From: Cryobacterium cheniae
GTDB taxonomy: Bacteria > Actinomycetota > Actinomycetes > Actinomycetales > Microbacteriaceae
DNA: 64,000 bases
Assembly (NCBI RefSeq): GCF_004403395.1
Contig: NZ_SOGN01000041.1
Coordinates: 60,490-124,489 of the forward strand
Direction: 5' to 3'
The translations under genes were made by a program, and so were the position numbers. Position 1 is the stretch's first letter. Every line of letters begins with the position of its first letter. The notes under the pieces were generated by a model. That model did no database searches. It was not told the origin of the DNA and saw only the letters and a list, made by a program, of their open reading frames with translations. Shown piece by piece: positions 45,533 to 56,636 of the stretch.

Positions 45533-46165
45533 TCACTGCTCCAGCGGTTCGTTGACGGGCACGACGGCGATGGCGTCGCGGTTCGCGATGGACTCGAGCA
45601 CCGCGGCGACGGCGTCCTTGGGCACCAGAATCTCCAGTGTTCGGATGCCGCCTCCCGCCACGAGACCGGTCGGCTCGACCAGGCGCACGACCGCGGCCTG
45701 GTCGACGAGCACCGTCGGGGGCCCGAACGTGTTCGGGTCGGTCTTGCGTGCGGACCAGACATCGACCACGGAACCGGGGCCGATGTTCGCGGCCAGGCCA
45801 CTGGTCAGCTCCACCACGACGCTTGTGACCTCGGTGCCGGTGGTGCGCCCGACCGCCGAGGCCGGAACGAGTTCCCCCGCAGCGATCGTGCGCGTGACGA
45901 CCAACCCGTCGTCCGGCAGCCGGTCGGGCGTCACGTACAGGTCTCCCGTTCCGCCGAGACGCACCTGCGTGGGGACCAGATCGGCCGCCTCCACCCGGTC
46001 CCCCACGGCGAGCGCCGAGCGCGCGGTGAAGACCGCCGTGGTCTGGTCGCTGGCGGAGACGATCAGGTAGACGCCCCCGACGGCAGCGACCACCAGCGCC
46101 AGCCCGATGGCGAAACGGGGGTCGAACCAGAATCTGCGTCGTGTGTTCCTTGCCGGCTTGCTCAC
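45533..46165 (-). CDS. SAF-domain membrane protein (CpaB/RcpC-like)
   Basis: A 210-residue protein with a membrane helix at about 18-38 and an SAF domain following (FTARSALAVGDRVEAADL...RTIAAGELVPASAV), the pattern of the Flp-pilus protein CpaB/RcpC, but without its longer C-terminal extension. The rest is a strand-rich extracytoplasmic region. GTG at 46165 after a GGGGGAGG site. It precedes the CpaE-like gene, three bases apart, so the two are probably a functional pair. Confidence 0.82.
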   Translation of the reverse strand: MSKPARNTRRRFWFDPRFAIGLALVVAAVGGVYLIVSASDQTTAVFTARSALAVGDRVEAADLVPTQVRLGGTGDLYVTPDRLPDDGLVVTRTIAAGELVPASAVGRTTGTEVTSVVVELTSGLAANIGPGSVVDVWSARKTDPNTFGPPTVLVDQAAVVRLVEPTGLVAGGGIRTLEILVPKDAVAAVLESIANRDAIAVVPVNEPLEQ

Positions 46166-46229
46166 GGTCGCCTGCCTCCCCCGTACTCAGTCGTTGATGC
46201 TGCCTCGTCGGTACTGACTCGTTGCTCGA

Positions 46230-46246
46230 GAGTTCGTCTCGAACTC
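46230..46246. repeat. 17-bp inverted repeat upstream of the SAF gene
   Basis: GAGTTCG-TCT-CGAACTC, two perfect 7-base arms, in the divergent gap 46166-46337. It may be an operator. It is not a LexA box, because the half-sites are in the opposite order (GTTCG...CGAAC). Confidence 0.4.
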
Positions 46247-46279
46247 CATCGTGACCGTCTCCGCCCCCACGCGGGAAAG

Positions 46280-46288
46280 TTATCCACA
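46280..46288. promoter_or_regulatory. DnaA-box-like 9-mer
   Basis: TTATCCACA, identical to the E. coli-type strong DnaA box, 49 bases before the small HTH gene. A second identical copy is at 47336-47344, same orientation. Confidence 0.5.
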
Positions 46289-46337
46289 GCCTCATTCCAG
46301 TCGGATGCGGGGCCGCCCACCGACGGATAATCGATTC

Positions 46338-46670
46338 ATGAACGATTCCGAGGCTGCCTCCGGCGTGGGCCGGTTCCTCACCCTCGCCGACACCGCGGAG
46401 ATCCTGTCGCTGACGGCGGCCGAGGTGCTGGAGCTGGTGCGCACCGGCGAGCTGCCCGCCATCCGGCTCGGCACCCAGAGCACCCGGGCGGGCGAGTCAG
46501 GCACGATCGGTGCCGGCGGCGCGGGTGTGTGGCGGGTCGAACGCATCGTGCTCGAGTCCTTCATCGAGGCCAAGTATGAGGAGGCCCGGCGCATGTCGCT
46601 GTGGCAGCAGTCTGACTTCGGAAACATCCCCGAGCTGTCCGGCGGCACGATCATCCGTCCCGACGACTGA
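46338..46670 (+). CDS. Small helix-turn-helix (BldC/excisionase-like) protein
   Basis: A 110-residue protein whose central part, FLTLADTAEILSLTAAEVLELVRTG followed by ELPAIRLG, is a MerR/BldC/excisionase-type winged HTH. A longer helical C-terminus (VERIVLESFIEAKYEEARRM) could dimerise. I take ATG 46338; GATAAT six bases upstream and no ribosome-binding site suggest a leaderless start. It is divergent from the SAF/CpaE-like pair and is a candidate regulator of it. Confidence 0.82.
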   Translation: MNDSEAASGVGRFLTLADTAEILSLTAAEVLELVRTGELPAIRLGTQSTRAGESGTIGAGGAGVWRVERIVLESFIEAKYEEARRMSLWQQSDFGNIPELSGGTIIRPDD

Positions 46671-46705
46671 CCCGGCCCAGGGGCCGGTGGCCCGCGCTTC
46701 CGCTG

Positions 46706-47296
46706 TCAGGGCAGCCGCACGAGCTGGATCTCGGCCACCGGCACGATGCGGTACTGGTGCACCTCCGCTTCGCGCCGCAGGGTGCCCGGAGCGTGCAGGG
46801 CCAGGTCGATATGGTCCCGTCCGACCCGGTCGATGGTGCCGGGAAGCACGCCGGCCCGGGTGTGCACCTCCACGTTCGAACGCCGCCGGCAGAGGTCCCG
46901 CAGCACGAATGCCAGGCCGATGCGGTCCACGACCCGGGCGGCGGATTCCGGCTCGGTGCCCAGCGACACGGGGATCTCCCCCCGGCGCAGGACGACCCCG
47001 GCCACGGCGGACAGCGGGAGCACGCATTGGGAGCCGGTGGAGGGGGAATCCAGCAGATCGCCCGCGAGCCAGTCCCGCCCGAAGGTGGTCGGGCGCACGG
47101 TGATCGTCTCCCCCAGCGCGAGCACGATTCGCAGCACTCCCGTGCCGGGCGCACGCGCGAGACCGGTCAAGCGGTTGCGCAGGGACAGCCGACCCAGCCG
47201 CAGCCGCTCTTCCTCTGCGCGCAGGTCGATCTCCTCGGCGCGCAACTCGTGTTCGAGCTGCCCCTCGAGGTCGTCGAACAGGTTGTCCCAGCGCAC
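46706..47296 (-). CDS. Conserved actinobacterial protein of unknown function
   Basis: A 196-residue soluble protein starting MRWDNLFDDLEGQLEHEL. Residues 1-50 are strongly charged and helical (coiled-coil-like EELDLRAEEERLRLGRL pattern), followed by a beta-rich domain to the end with two repeated sections of similar length (around VRPTTFGRDWL and VEVHTRAGVLPGTIDRVG). I know such proteins only as unannotated. Its convergent neighbour is the HTH gene, 35 bases away. Confidence 0.7.
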   Translation of the reverse strand: MRWDNLFDDLEGQLEHELRAEEIDLRAEEERLRLGRLSLRNRLTGLARAPGTGVLRIVLALGETITVRPTTFGRDWLAGDLLDSPSTGSQCVLPLSAVAGVVLRRGEIPVSLGTEPESAARVVDRIGLAFVLRDLCRRRSNVEVHTRAGVLPGTIDRVGRDHIDLALHAPGTLRREAEVHQYRIVPVAEIQLVRLP

Positions 47297-47335
47297 ATCC
47301 CGAAGTTAGCCCGCCCCGCCGAGACCCTGCCCGGG

Positions 47336-47344
47336 TTATCCACA
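47336..47344. promoter_or_regulatory. DnaA-box-like 9-mer
   Basis: Second perfect TTATCCACA, 40 bases upstream of the MRWDNLF gene, within the context GTTATCCACAG that it shares with the copy at 46280. It lies in the largest gene-free gap of the window (47297-47537). Confidence 0.5.
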
Positions 47345-47402
47345 GGCCTTATAAACACTCGACACCGCCGGCCCGGGCTGGTTGAGTGTCGATCAGCGTT
47401 CA

Positions 47403-47424
47403 GGCACCCCCAGATGGGGGTGCC
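47403..47424. other. Hairpin(s) in the divergent gap before the Rv3235-like gene
   Basis: GGCACCCCC (47403-47411), AGAT loop, GGGGGTGCC (47416-47424): a perfect 9-bp stem. Just upstream, ACACTC/CGACAC (47355-47365) can pair with GAGTGT/GTGTCG (47384-47391). With no T-run and two genes diverging, these look more like a leader or operator structure than a terminator. Confidence 0.5.
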
Positions 47425-47537
47425 CCGGCTCACCGTCACCTGCTCCGCCGCACCCCTGATCCACCCGAACCCTTGAGCCACCCGCATGCCACGGCAGGTC
47501 TGCCACTGACAGCGGATTCACGCACCTCGGAGGAGTC

Positions 47538-47978
47538 ATGAGCGATCCAGCCGCCACCCCGGCACGCCAACCCCGCTCACGGGACAACAAGTTCGTCGAG
47601 GACGATTTCTTCGGCCACCAGCCCAGCACCCGGGACCAATTGCCGGACCCGGAACCGCTGCTGATCAACCTCACCCGCTGCGTGATCGAGGTGCTCGCCG
47701 GCGCCCGCGAGCTCGACCAGCTCGCCCGGTGGGTCAGTGACGACGTTTACCGGCACCTGCTGAAACGGGTGGTGCTCTCGGCTCGGGCGCGCTCCGTCAA
47801 GGGTCAGAGGGCCCAGCGCCCGGCTTTCACGATCGGCCGGGTCACGATTTCCGAGCCCCGGGACGGTGTGATCGAGGCCGTGGTGATGGTGCACAGCAAG
47901 GTGCGCGTGCGCGCCGTGGCCCTGCGCCTGGAGGGTTTGGACCAGCGCTGGCGGGCGAGCGCCATCAACGTGTTGTGA
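47538..47978 (+). CDS. Rv3235-family protein
   Basis: A 146-residue soluble protein. A disordered basic N-terminus is followed by a compact domain, PLLINLTRCVIEVLAGARELDQLARWVSDDVYRHLLKRV being all-helical, then IGRVTISEPRDGVIEAVVMVH and VRAVALRLE strands. This matches the mycobacterial Rv3235 protein, which also lies next to secA. Function unknown. GGAGGAG lies before the ATG. Convergent with secA, 12 bases between stops. Confidence 0.8.
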   Translation: MSDPAATPARQPRSRDNKFVEDDFFGHQPSTRDQLPDPEPLLINLTRCVIEVLAGARELDQLARWVSDDVYRHLLKRVVLSARARSVKGQRAQRPAFTIGRVTISEPRDGVIEAVVMVHSKVRVRAVALRLEGLDQRWRASAINVL

Positions 47979-47990
47979 CCGGCAGCCCCG

Positions 47991-50801
<2,811 letters not shown>

Positions 50802-50901
50802 GAATGCACTCCACTAGTCGTCACGGCGTGTGCACACGCCTGTCGTCGTTGCCGCACGCTCACAGCGTCCGGCATGCGGCAACTATAACAAGGCTAGATG
50901 G

Positions 50902-51606
50902 TCAGTTGCTGCGCTCCCGGGAGGGCGGCACGGCTTCCCCGGCCTCATCGGCGTTCTCGTCCAGTTCGATCACGCCGTAGTCCCAGCCCTTGCGGCGGTA
51001 GACGACGCTCGGGCGCTTCGTGACGGCATCCTGGAACAGGTAGAAGTCGTGACCGACGAGTTCCATGAAGTAGAGGGCGTCATCGACGGTCATCGGGGCC
51101 GCCGCGAACACCTTGCGCCGGATGACGACCGGGTTGTAGACGTCGTCCGTTTCTTCGGCCGCGGGCGCTTCAGACTTCACGACGGGGATCGCACCGGTGC
51201 GCACCCGCTCGAGGACCTCGGCGTCGGCCGGCGTGATGTCGACCACGCTGAAGTCGACGGATGCCGCGTCGTGCAGGGAGATGGGCCGGTGGGCCCCGCC
51301 ACGGTGCAGCTTCTGGCGGTCCTTCGCGCGGCGCACCCGTTCGAGCAACCGCCCCAGGGCGACGTCGAACGCCGCGTACTTGTCGGAGCCGTCGGCTTCG
51401 GCCCGCACGATCGGACCCTTGCCGATCAGGGTCAGTTCGACCCGGTCGTTGCCCGTGGCACCGTTCTTCTCACGGTGGCGGCTCAGCTTGATCTCGAGAG
51501 CCAGCGCCTTGTCGGCGAGGCCGGCGACCTTCTCGGCCTTCTCGGTGGCGTACTCCCGGAAACGATCAGTGATCCCTAGGTTTCGTCCAACGATGTTAGT
51601 TTCCAT
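50902..51606 (-). CDS. hpf: Long ribosome hibernation promoting factor
   Basis: Binds the ribosome and dimerises it in stationary phase. The 234-residue long form has the N-terminal S30AE/YfiA domain (METNIVGRNLGITDRFREYATEKAEKVA..., to about 100), a linker and a C-terminal dimerisation domain (NPVVIRRKVFAAAPMTVDDALYFMELVGHDFYLF). ATG at 51606 has GGAGGT 5-7 bases before it; the upstream in-frame extension is not supported by any ribosome-binding site. Position between comF and secA is conserved. Confidence 0.94.
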   Translation of the reverse strand: METNIVGRNLGITDRFREYATEKAEKVAGLADKALALEIKLSRHREKNGATGNDRVELTLIGKGPIVRAEADGSDKYAAFDVALGRLLERVRRAKDRQKLHRGGAHRPISLHDAASVDFSVVDITPADAEVLERVRTGAIPVVKSEAPAAEETDDVYNPVVIRRKVFAAAPMTVDDALYFMELVGHDFYLFQDAVTKRPSVVYRRKGWDYGVIELDENADEAGEAVPPSRERSN

Positions 51607-51705
51607 GACGACCTCCAGATCTGGCGAACCGCCCGTATCTGGGCGATTATTACGCGCCTTCACGACCACCGTAGCCGTGTGCGAGGGATAAGTCACAGCC
51701 TTTTG

Positions 51706-52386
51706 TCAATCTGTTTCCGATGAACGTCTGGCGACGGGGAAACGACGCCGTGTTTCCGCCAGAGTGGCCACGCCGACGACTTCGCCGCCCGCAGCGAGCA
51801 CGGCGCGTCGCACCTCGAGGATCGTGGCCCCGGTGGTCAGGATGTCGTCGACCACCAGCGCACGGAAGCCGTGGAGCGGACGGAGAGCGACCAGCGAACC
51901 GGTGCGGTTCCGCCCCCGCTCCGCGCTGCCCAGGCCGACCTGGTCCTGCGTCTGGCCCACGGGCCGGAGCACCGGGGTCGCCCGGAGCCCGGAGTGGCCG
52001 AGCAGCAGGTTGACCGGGTGATAGCCCCGGATGCGCCACGCCTGCCGGGACGAGGGGACGGTCACGAGGTGCACGCCGGCACCCTCCAGGACCGGTTCCA
52101 GCGCCGCGGACACGGCGGCCCGGAGCGGAGCGGCCAGCGCGCCGGCGGCATCCGTTCGGCCACCGTCCTTGAACGCCCCCAGGACGCGGCGGGCCACCCC
52201 GGAATAGTCCAGGGCAGACCACACCAGCACGCCCGCTCGTTCGGAGCCGTGCACCTGAGGTGCCAGCCCGGCCAGGCAGACCCCGCACAGGGCGCGGTCG
52301 GGCAGTCCGCAGCCGCTGCACTCGGTGGGCATCACCACCGCCCACGCGTCGAGGGCGGCTCGGGAGAGACCATGTGGCGGGCGCAT
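51706..52386 (-). CDS. ComF-family phosphoribosyltransferase-like protein
   Basis: A 226-residue ComF-type protein. The short Cys-rich N-terminus (CSGCGLPDRALCGVC) replaces the zinc finger; the PRTase signature is VVDDILTTGATI near 178-189. Such proteins are tied to DNA uptake in competent bacteria, but in actinobacteria they sit between lpqB and hpf with unknown role. The ATG at 52386 is chosen to begin near the Cys motif; the frame extends upstream across lpqB, where it is only a shadow. Confidence 0.88.
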   Translation of the reverse strand: MRPPHGLSRAALDAWAVVMPTECSGCGLPDRALCGVCLAGLAPQVHGSERAGVLVWSALDYSGVARRVLGAFKDGGRTDAAGALAAPLRAAVSAALEPVLEGAGVHLVTVPSSRQAWRIRGYHPVNLLLGHSGLRATPVLRPVGQTQDQVGLGSAERGRNRTGSLVALRPLHGFRALVVDDILTTGATILEVRRAVLAAGGEVVGVATLAETRRRFPVARRSSETD

Positions 52387-52474
52387 CCCGCCATCGTGGG
52401 GGTCAAGGCCCGGCCGGCCCGGCCGCGAGGCGGAGACCGGTGCGGAACAAGCTCCCGCACGATCGGTGGAGGAG

Positions 52475-54157
52475 CTACCCGACGATCCCCTGCTGGGTGG
52501 CCAGGAGAGTGACACCGACCAGTCGTTCCTGCCAGCCGGCACCGCGCTGCACCAGGAGGCCGCCAGTGGACGAGAGGGCACGCAGGTCGCGCAGATTGTT
52601 GCTGCCGACCATCGTGACGCTGTCCGGCGCGGACTCGAGGCGCGTGCTGAGACCGCCTGGTTGCACGGCCAGGATCCGTTCCTCACCGCTCGGCAGGCGG
52701 GTCAGGCAGGCCACGGTGAGCTCGTCGATCCAGGCCGCATCCACGGCCGTTCCTTCCGGCGCGGCCAGAAGCACCGCGTCGCCCAGTGCCACCGGGGTGC
52801 TCTTGTCCCGCCTGATGGCGGTGACGACGAATCGGCTGTCCTTGCCGGACTGGACCAGGGCGATCAGCCGGGTGCCGTCCCGCGACACGCGCAGCGACTG
52901 GATCGCCGCGGCCTCCGGCCAGGGTGTGGGAACGGCGGTCGCATCGCCGTTCGGGCCGTAGACGAACAGCTCCCCGGGACGGGCGGCGGGCACCGACCAG
53001 ACGAAGCCGTAGTTGTCGATGGAGGGTGCGATCAGACCCTGGCGGGGATCGAGCTGCACGGGGTCGTCGCCGACCCGGACCCCGTAGACGCCCGATGCGC
53101 TCAGCACTGCGGCCGCCGTCTGACCGGGCGAAAGGGTGACAGCGGTCGGACCCAGGGCGACGATCGAGGCGGACAGGCCGGCGATCGGGGTGATCGAGGA
53201 GCCGCTCGCCGCGAGGAACCCGAACTCGCCGTCCCGCAGGATCAGCGCCCGTGCGTCGACGCGGGAATTCACGGTCGGGGCGTTCGCGCTCAGCTCGACG
53301 ATGTCCTGAAGGTTGCGGTTGACGGTGATGGTGGCGGTCAGCCCGGCCGGGAGGCTGTTGGAGAGCTGGGCCTGCATGCGTTGCAGGGTGACCCGGTCGG
53401 CCTTCAGGGCTTCGCTGTTGAGGTCGACCTTGGCGTCCCTGGCGACGACCTGCACGGCATCCGCGGTGAGCTTCGTGCCATCCGGAAACGCCGTCACGAC
53501 GGCCCCGGTGAGCCAGGGGCTGGGGCCGTCGAGCAGTCCGTTGACGATCTTGGTCAGGGTGGCCCCGCCGCGCGGGTACCAGCGCAGATCGGGCACCAGG
53601 TAGCCGAAGCCCGGGTCGTAGAAGTAGAGCGCCTGGGATGTGAAGACATCCTGGAAGATGTTCCGGTCGACCACGGTGCCGTTCGGGGCCGCTCCGATGC
53701 GCCACTGGCCGCCGACCTGCACGAACTGGTAGCGGAGGGCCACGGCGGTCGGTGACTCGACCTCGCGGTACTCGCCGCGCTCATCCACCTCCGCGATCGG
53801 ATTCACCGAGAACTGCATCTGGCCCTCGCTGACGGCGACGATGCTGCGCCCGGTGGCGTCGTCGATGGTCACCCCGGTGTCCGGCTCCCAGGAGCTGCTG
53901 TAGTTCGGCGCCAGGAACTCCCGGGCGATTGCGTAATCGTTGTCGGGGCTCGTCGCCGCGTCGATGAAGCCGCGCAGGATCGCCTCGGGGGTGGCGTCCT
54001 TCTGCGGCCGCGAGGGCAGGAACACGGGCGCCGGGGTGGCACCGGGCTGCACGGCCTGCCCTTCGCGCACTCCCCCGTCGCGCGGGATGCCCGCGCATCC
54101 GGTCAGAGCCACCGCGAGCGCGACCAGGCCCGCGAACATCCGGGTTCGACTACGCAT
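52475..54157 (-). CDS. lpqB: Lipoprotein LpqB
   Basis: A 560-residue lipoprotein. The signal peptide MRSRTRMFAGLVALAVALTG is followed by lipobox Cys21 (LTGCAG). A GerMN-type domain (about 185-320) and a C-terminal beta-propeller-like region follow. LpqB modulates the MtrB kinase in mycobacteria. ATG 54157 follows GGAAGGG and overlaps the mtrB stop by eight bases. Confidence 0.93.
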   Translation of the reverse strand: MRSRTRMFAGLVALAVALTGCAGIPRDGGVREGQAVQPGATPAPVFLPSRPQKDATPEAILRGFIDAATSPDNDYAIAREFLAPNYSSSWEPDTGVTIDDATGRSIVAVSEGQMQFSVNPIAEVDERGEYREVESPTAVALRYQFVQVGGQWRIGAAPNGTVVDRNIFQDVFTSQALYFYDPGFGYLVPDLRWYPRGGATLTKIVNGLLDGPSPWLTGAVVTAFPDGTKLTADAVQVVARDAKVDLNSEALKADRVTLQRMQAQLSNSLPAGLTATITVNRNLQDIVELSANAPTVNSRVDARALILRDGEFGFLAASGSSITPIAGLSASIVALGPTAVTLSPGQTAAAVLSASGVYGVRVGDDPVQLDPRQGLIAPSIDNYGFVWSVPAARPGELFVYGPNGDATAVPTPWPEAAAIQSLRVSRDGTRLIALVQSGKDSRFVVTAIRRDKSTPVALGDAVLLAAPEGTAVDAAWIDELTVACLTRLPSGEERILAVQPGGLSTRLESAPDSVTMVGSNNLRDLRALSSTGGLLVQRGAGWQERLVGVTLLATQQGIVG

Positions 54158-55817
54158 AGTGCCCTTCCGTTCCTCGGGCGGCCGTGGCGCCGCCGGCATC
54201 GGCCGGAGGCAGTGGGCTCGGCGAACTCGAGAGCGTTCCGTTCGCGGTGCGCGGCAGGGTCAGCCGGAAGCAGGAGCCCTCCCCCGGGTGCGACCAGACC
54301 TGCAGCCAGCCGCCGTGTACGACGGCGTCTTCGAGAGAGATCGACAGTCCGAGGCCGGTGCCGCCGATGGTGCGCTTGCGCGACGGGTCGGCCCGCCAGA
54401 ACCGGTCGAAGACATGGGCCATCTCCGACTGGCTCATGCCCATGCCGTAGTCGCGCACCGACAGGGCCACCGCGCTCTCATTGCTGTCCACGGACACGAT
54501 GATCGGCTTGCCCTCCCCGTGCTCGATGGCGTTGCCGATCAGGTTGTGCATGATGCGCCGGATGCGGCGGGGATCGACGTCCGCGTCGAGGTGCCCGCCC
54601 GGCGCCACCAGGGTCAGCACCGTGCCCTTGGAATCCCCGAGGGAGCGCAGCCCGTCGATGGCGTCTTCGGCCAGGTGCACCAGGTTGGTGGGTTCGGTCT
54701 CCAGTTCCACCGACCCGGCGTCGTATTTGCTGATCTCGAGCAGGTCGCTCAGCAGCAGCTCGAACCGCTCGACCTGCGTGTGCAGGAGTTCGGCCGTGCG
54801 TTCGACCGCCGGTGGGAACGTGGACCGGTGGTCGTAGAGAACGTCGCCGGCCAGCCGGATCGTCGTCAAAGGGGTGCGCAGCTCGTGCGAGACGTCCGAC
54901 ACGAAGCGCTGCTGCACCTCGGACAGGTCGGCGAGCTCCTTGATCTGGCTCTGCAGGCTGTCCGCCATCCCGTTGAAGGACCGGGCCAGCGTCGCGATGA
55001 CGTCTTCGCCCTTCTCCGGGATGCGCACGCCGAGGTCGCCGGAGGCAAGCCGCTGGCTGGTGGCCGCGGCCACTCGGATCGGGGTGACCACCAGGCGCAC
55101 CACGATCCAGGTCACCGCGCCGATCAGCAGGATCAGCACCAGGCCGGCGATGCCGAGGGTGCGCTGCACGAAGGCCAGGGTCGCCTCGGCGTCGGCCAGG
55201 CTGTAGCCGATGTACAGCTCGTACCGGCCGGCCACCGGCACGGTGAGCTGGGAACCGACGACGATGCCGGGCACCTGCCCACCGTCATCCGTCGCCAGAG
55301 TCACCGACTGCCAGAACTGCTCCCCGGCGTTCTCCTGCACCTGGAGGCGGAGATCGGGCGTGATCACTCCGGTCGAAGCCCCGAACGACGAGGAATCCTG
55401 CGGTGCAACGGTGGAGGCGTCCTGGCCGGGAGCCCGGAAGATGGCGATCATCTGGGACGAGGATGCCGCGGTGACCAGGGTGCGGGCGGAGCCCACCAGG
55501 GTCTGCACCTCCACCCGGTCCGCGGCGTCGGAGGCGTCGAAGATGCCCTGGGCTGCGGTCGTGGCCCGGTTCGAGTCGACGAGCACCTGGTTCAGCCTCG
55601 ACTGGAACAGGTCGTTGCCCACGCTCACCGAGATGTAGACCCCGACCACCATGATGGCCACCCCGGACAGCGCCACCGTGATGGTCACCGTGCGGAACTG
55701 GAGCGAGGACCGCCACAGCCGGGCGATCCTGGTCGGCCAGCCGCGCCAGTCCCGCCAATCCCGCCAATCCCGCCAATCCCGCCAGGTGCTGCGGGTGTAC
55801 CCGGTGCCGCCAACCAC
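54150..55817 (-). CDS. mtrB: Sensor histidine kinase MtrB
   Basis: Membrane kinase of the essential MtrAB system that controls cell-wall metabolism and division, 555 residues. Two membrane helices (about 36-60 and 210-232) flank an extracytoplasmic sensor; a HAMP domain follows, then HisKA with His311 (VSDVSHELRTPL) and HATPase (GNAIEHGEG, DYGMGMS, GGTGLGLSIS). The start is GTG 55817, without a clear ribosome-binding site. The N-terminus carries a short RDW repeat (see 55742-55786). Overlaps lpqB; mtrA ends seven bases upstream. Confidence 0.94.
   Translation of the reverse strand: MVGGTGYTRSTWRDWRDWRDWRDWRGWPTRIARLWRSSLQFRTVTITVALSGVAIMVVGVYISVSVGNDLFQSRLNQVLVDSNRATTAAQGIFDASDAADRVEVQTLVGSARTLVTAASSSQMIAIFRAPGQDASTVAPQDSSSFGASTGVITPDLRLQVQENAGEQFWQSVTLATDDGGQVPGIVVGSQLTVPVAGRYELYIGYSLADAEATLAFVQRTLGIAGLVLILLIGAVTWIVVRLVVTPIRVAAATSQRLASGDLGVRIPEKGEDVIATLARSFNGMADSLQSQIKELADLSEVQQRFVSDVSHELRTPLTTIRLAGDVLYDHRSTFPPAVERTAELLHTQVERFELLLSDLLEISKYDAGSVELETEPTNLVHLAEDAIDGLRSLGDSKGTVLTLVAPGGHLDADVDPRRIRRIMHNLIGNAIEHGEGKPIIVSVDSNESAVALSVRDYGMGMSQSEMAHVFDRFWRADPSRKRTIGGTGLGLSISLEDAVVHGGWLQVWSHPGEGSCFRLTLPRTANGTLSSSPSPLPPADAGGATAARGTEGHYA
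55742..55786 (-). repeat. 9-bp tandem repeat encoding RDW units in MtrB
   Basis: Five consecutive 9-base units: CGCGCCAGT at 55742, three identical CCCGCCAAT copies at 55751, 55760 and 55769, and a changed copy (CCCGCCAGG) at 55778. In the reading frame of mtrB they give RDW-RDW-RDW-RDW at about residues 13-24 of the protein, just before the first membrane helix. Confidence 0.9.
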
Positions 55818-55824
55818 GAGGAAT

Positions 55825-56505
55825 CTAGCCGGCCGCGCCGGCCCGATAGCCGACCCCGCGCACCGTCATCACGATGCGGGGGTTGTCCGGGTCGTCTTCG
55901 ACCTTGGCGCGCAGACGCTGCACGTGCACGTTGACGAGGCGGGTGTCCGCCTTGTAGTGGTAGCCCCAGACCTGCTCCAGCAGCATCTCCCGGGTGAAGA
56001 CCTGCTGGGGCTTGGACGCGAGAGCCAGCAGCAGATCGAATTCGAGAGGGGTGAGGTTGATCTGCCGCGTGCCGCGCCTGACCTCGTGCCCGGCGGCGTC
56101 GACGACCAGGTCCCCGATCTGCAGGCTGGCGGGGGTCTCCGCCGAAACCGGGCGCAAGCGTGTGCGGATGCGCGCGACCAGTTCCTTGGGGTTGAACGGC
56201 TTGACCATGTAATCGTCCGCGCCGGACTCGAGGCCCTTGACGACATCCGTCGTGTCCGTTCGCGCGGTCAGCATGATGATGGGGGTGCCGGATTCGGCGC
56301 GGATCAGGCTGCACACCTCGATGCCGTCAAGGCCGGGAAGCATGAGGTCCAGCAGGACCAGGTCGGGCTTGACAGCGTGAAAAGCGTCCAGGGCCAGAGA
56401 GCCGTCGGCGCAGAAGACCGGCTCGAAGCCCTCGGCGTTGAGCACTATGCCGATCATTTCGGCCAGCGCGGTGTCGTCGTCGACGACAAGAATGCGTGCG
56501 TTCAT
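55825..56505 (-). CDS. mtrA: Response regulator MtrA
   Basis: OmpR/PhoB-family regulator, 226 residues. Receiver: VVDDD acidic pocket, phospho-acceptor Asp53 in LLDLMLPG, Thr in MLTARTD, Lys in MVKPF. C-terminal winged helix (about 130-225): LTPLEFDLLLALASKP and DTRLVNVHVQRLRAKVE. Partner of MtrB. The ATG at 56505 is used; a TTG directly before it is also in frame. Confidence 0.95.
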   Translation of the reverse strand: MNARILVVDDDTALAEMIGIVLNAEGFEPVFCADGSLALDAFHAVKPDLVLLDLMLPGLDGIEVCSLIRAESGTPIIMLTARTDTTDVVKGLESGADDYMVKPFNPKELVARIRTRLRPVSAETPASLQIGDLVVDAAGHEVRRGTRQINLTPLEFDLLLALASKPQQVFTREMLLEQVWGYHYKADTRLVNVHVQRLRAKVEDDPDNPRIVMTVRGVGYRAGAAG

Positions 56506-56636
56506 CAATCCGTTTTCCGCTCAGTCACCCAAAATTCCCCGGTGAGTCCTGCAATCACTGGCTTAAGAGTAGTCGACGGCACCGTGTGTACGCTCAAGAC
56601 GCTCATGACTCTCCGAGGTATGCCAGCATAGATCTC

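Noticed and set aside
46230..46246. Possible LexA/SOS box (GTTCG-N3-CGAAC)
   Set aside because: The actinobacterial SOS box has the half-sites in the order CGAAC-N4-GTTCG; here the order and spacing are wrong.
55751..55777. CRISPR-like short repeats in mtrB
   Set aside because: Units are 9 bases without spacers and in frame with the protein; this is a coding tandem repeat.
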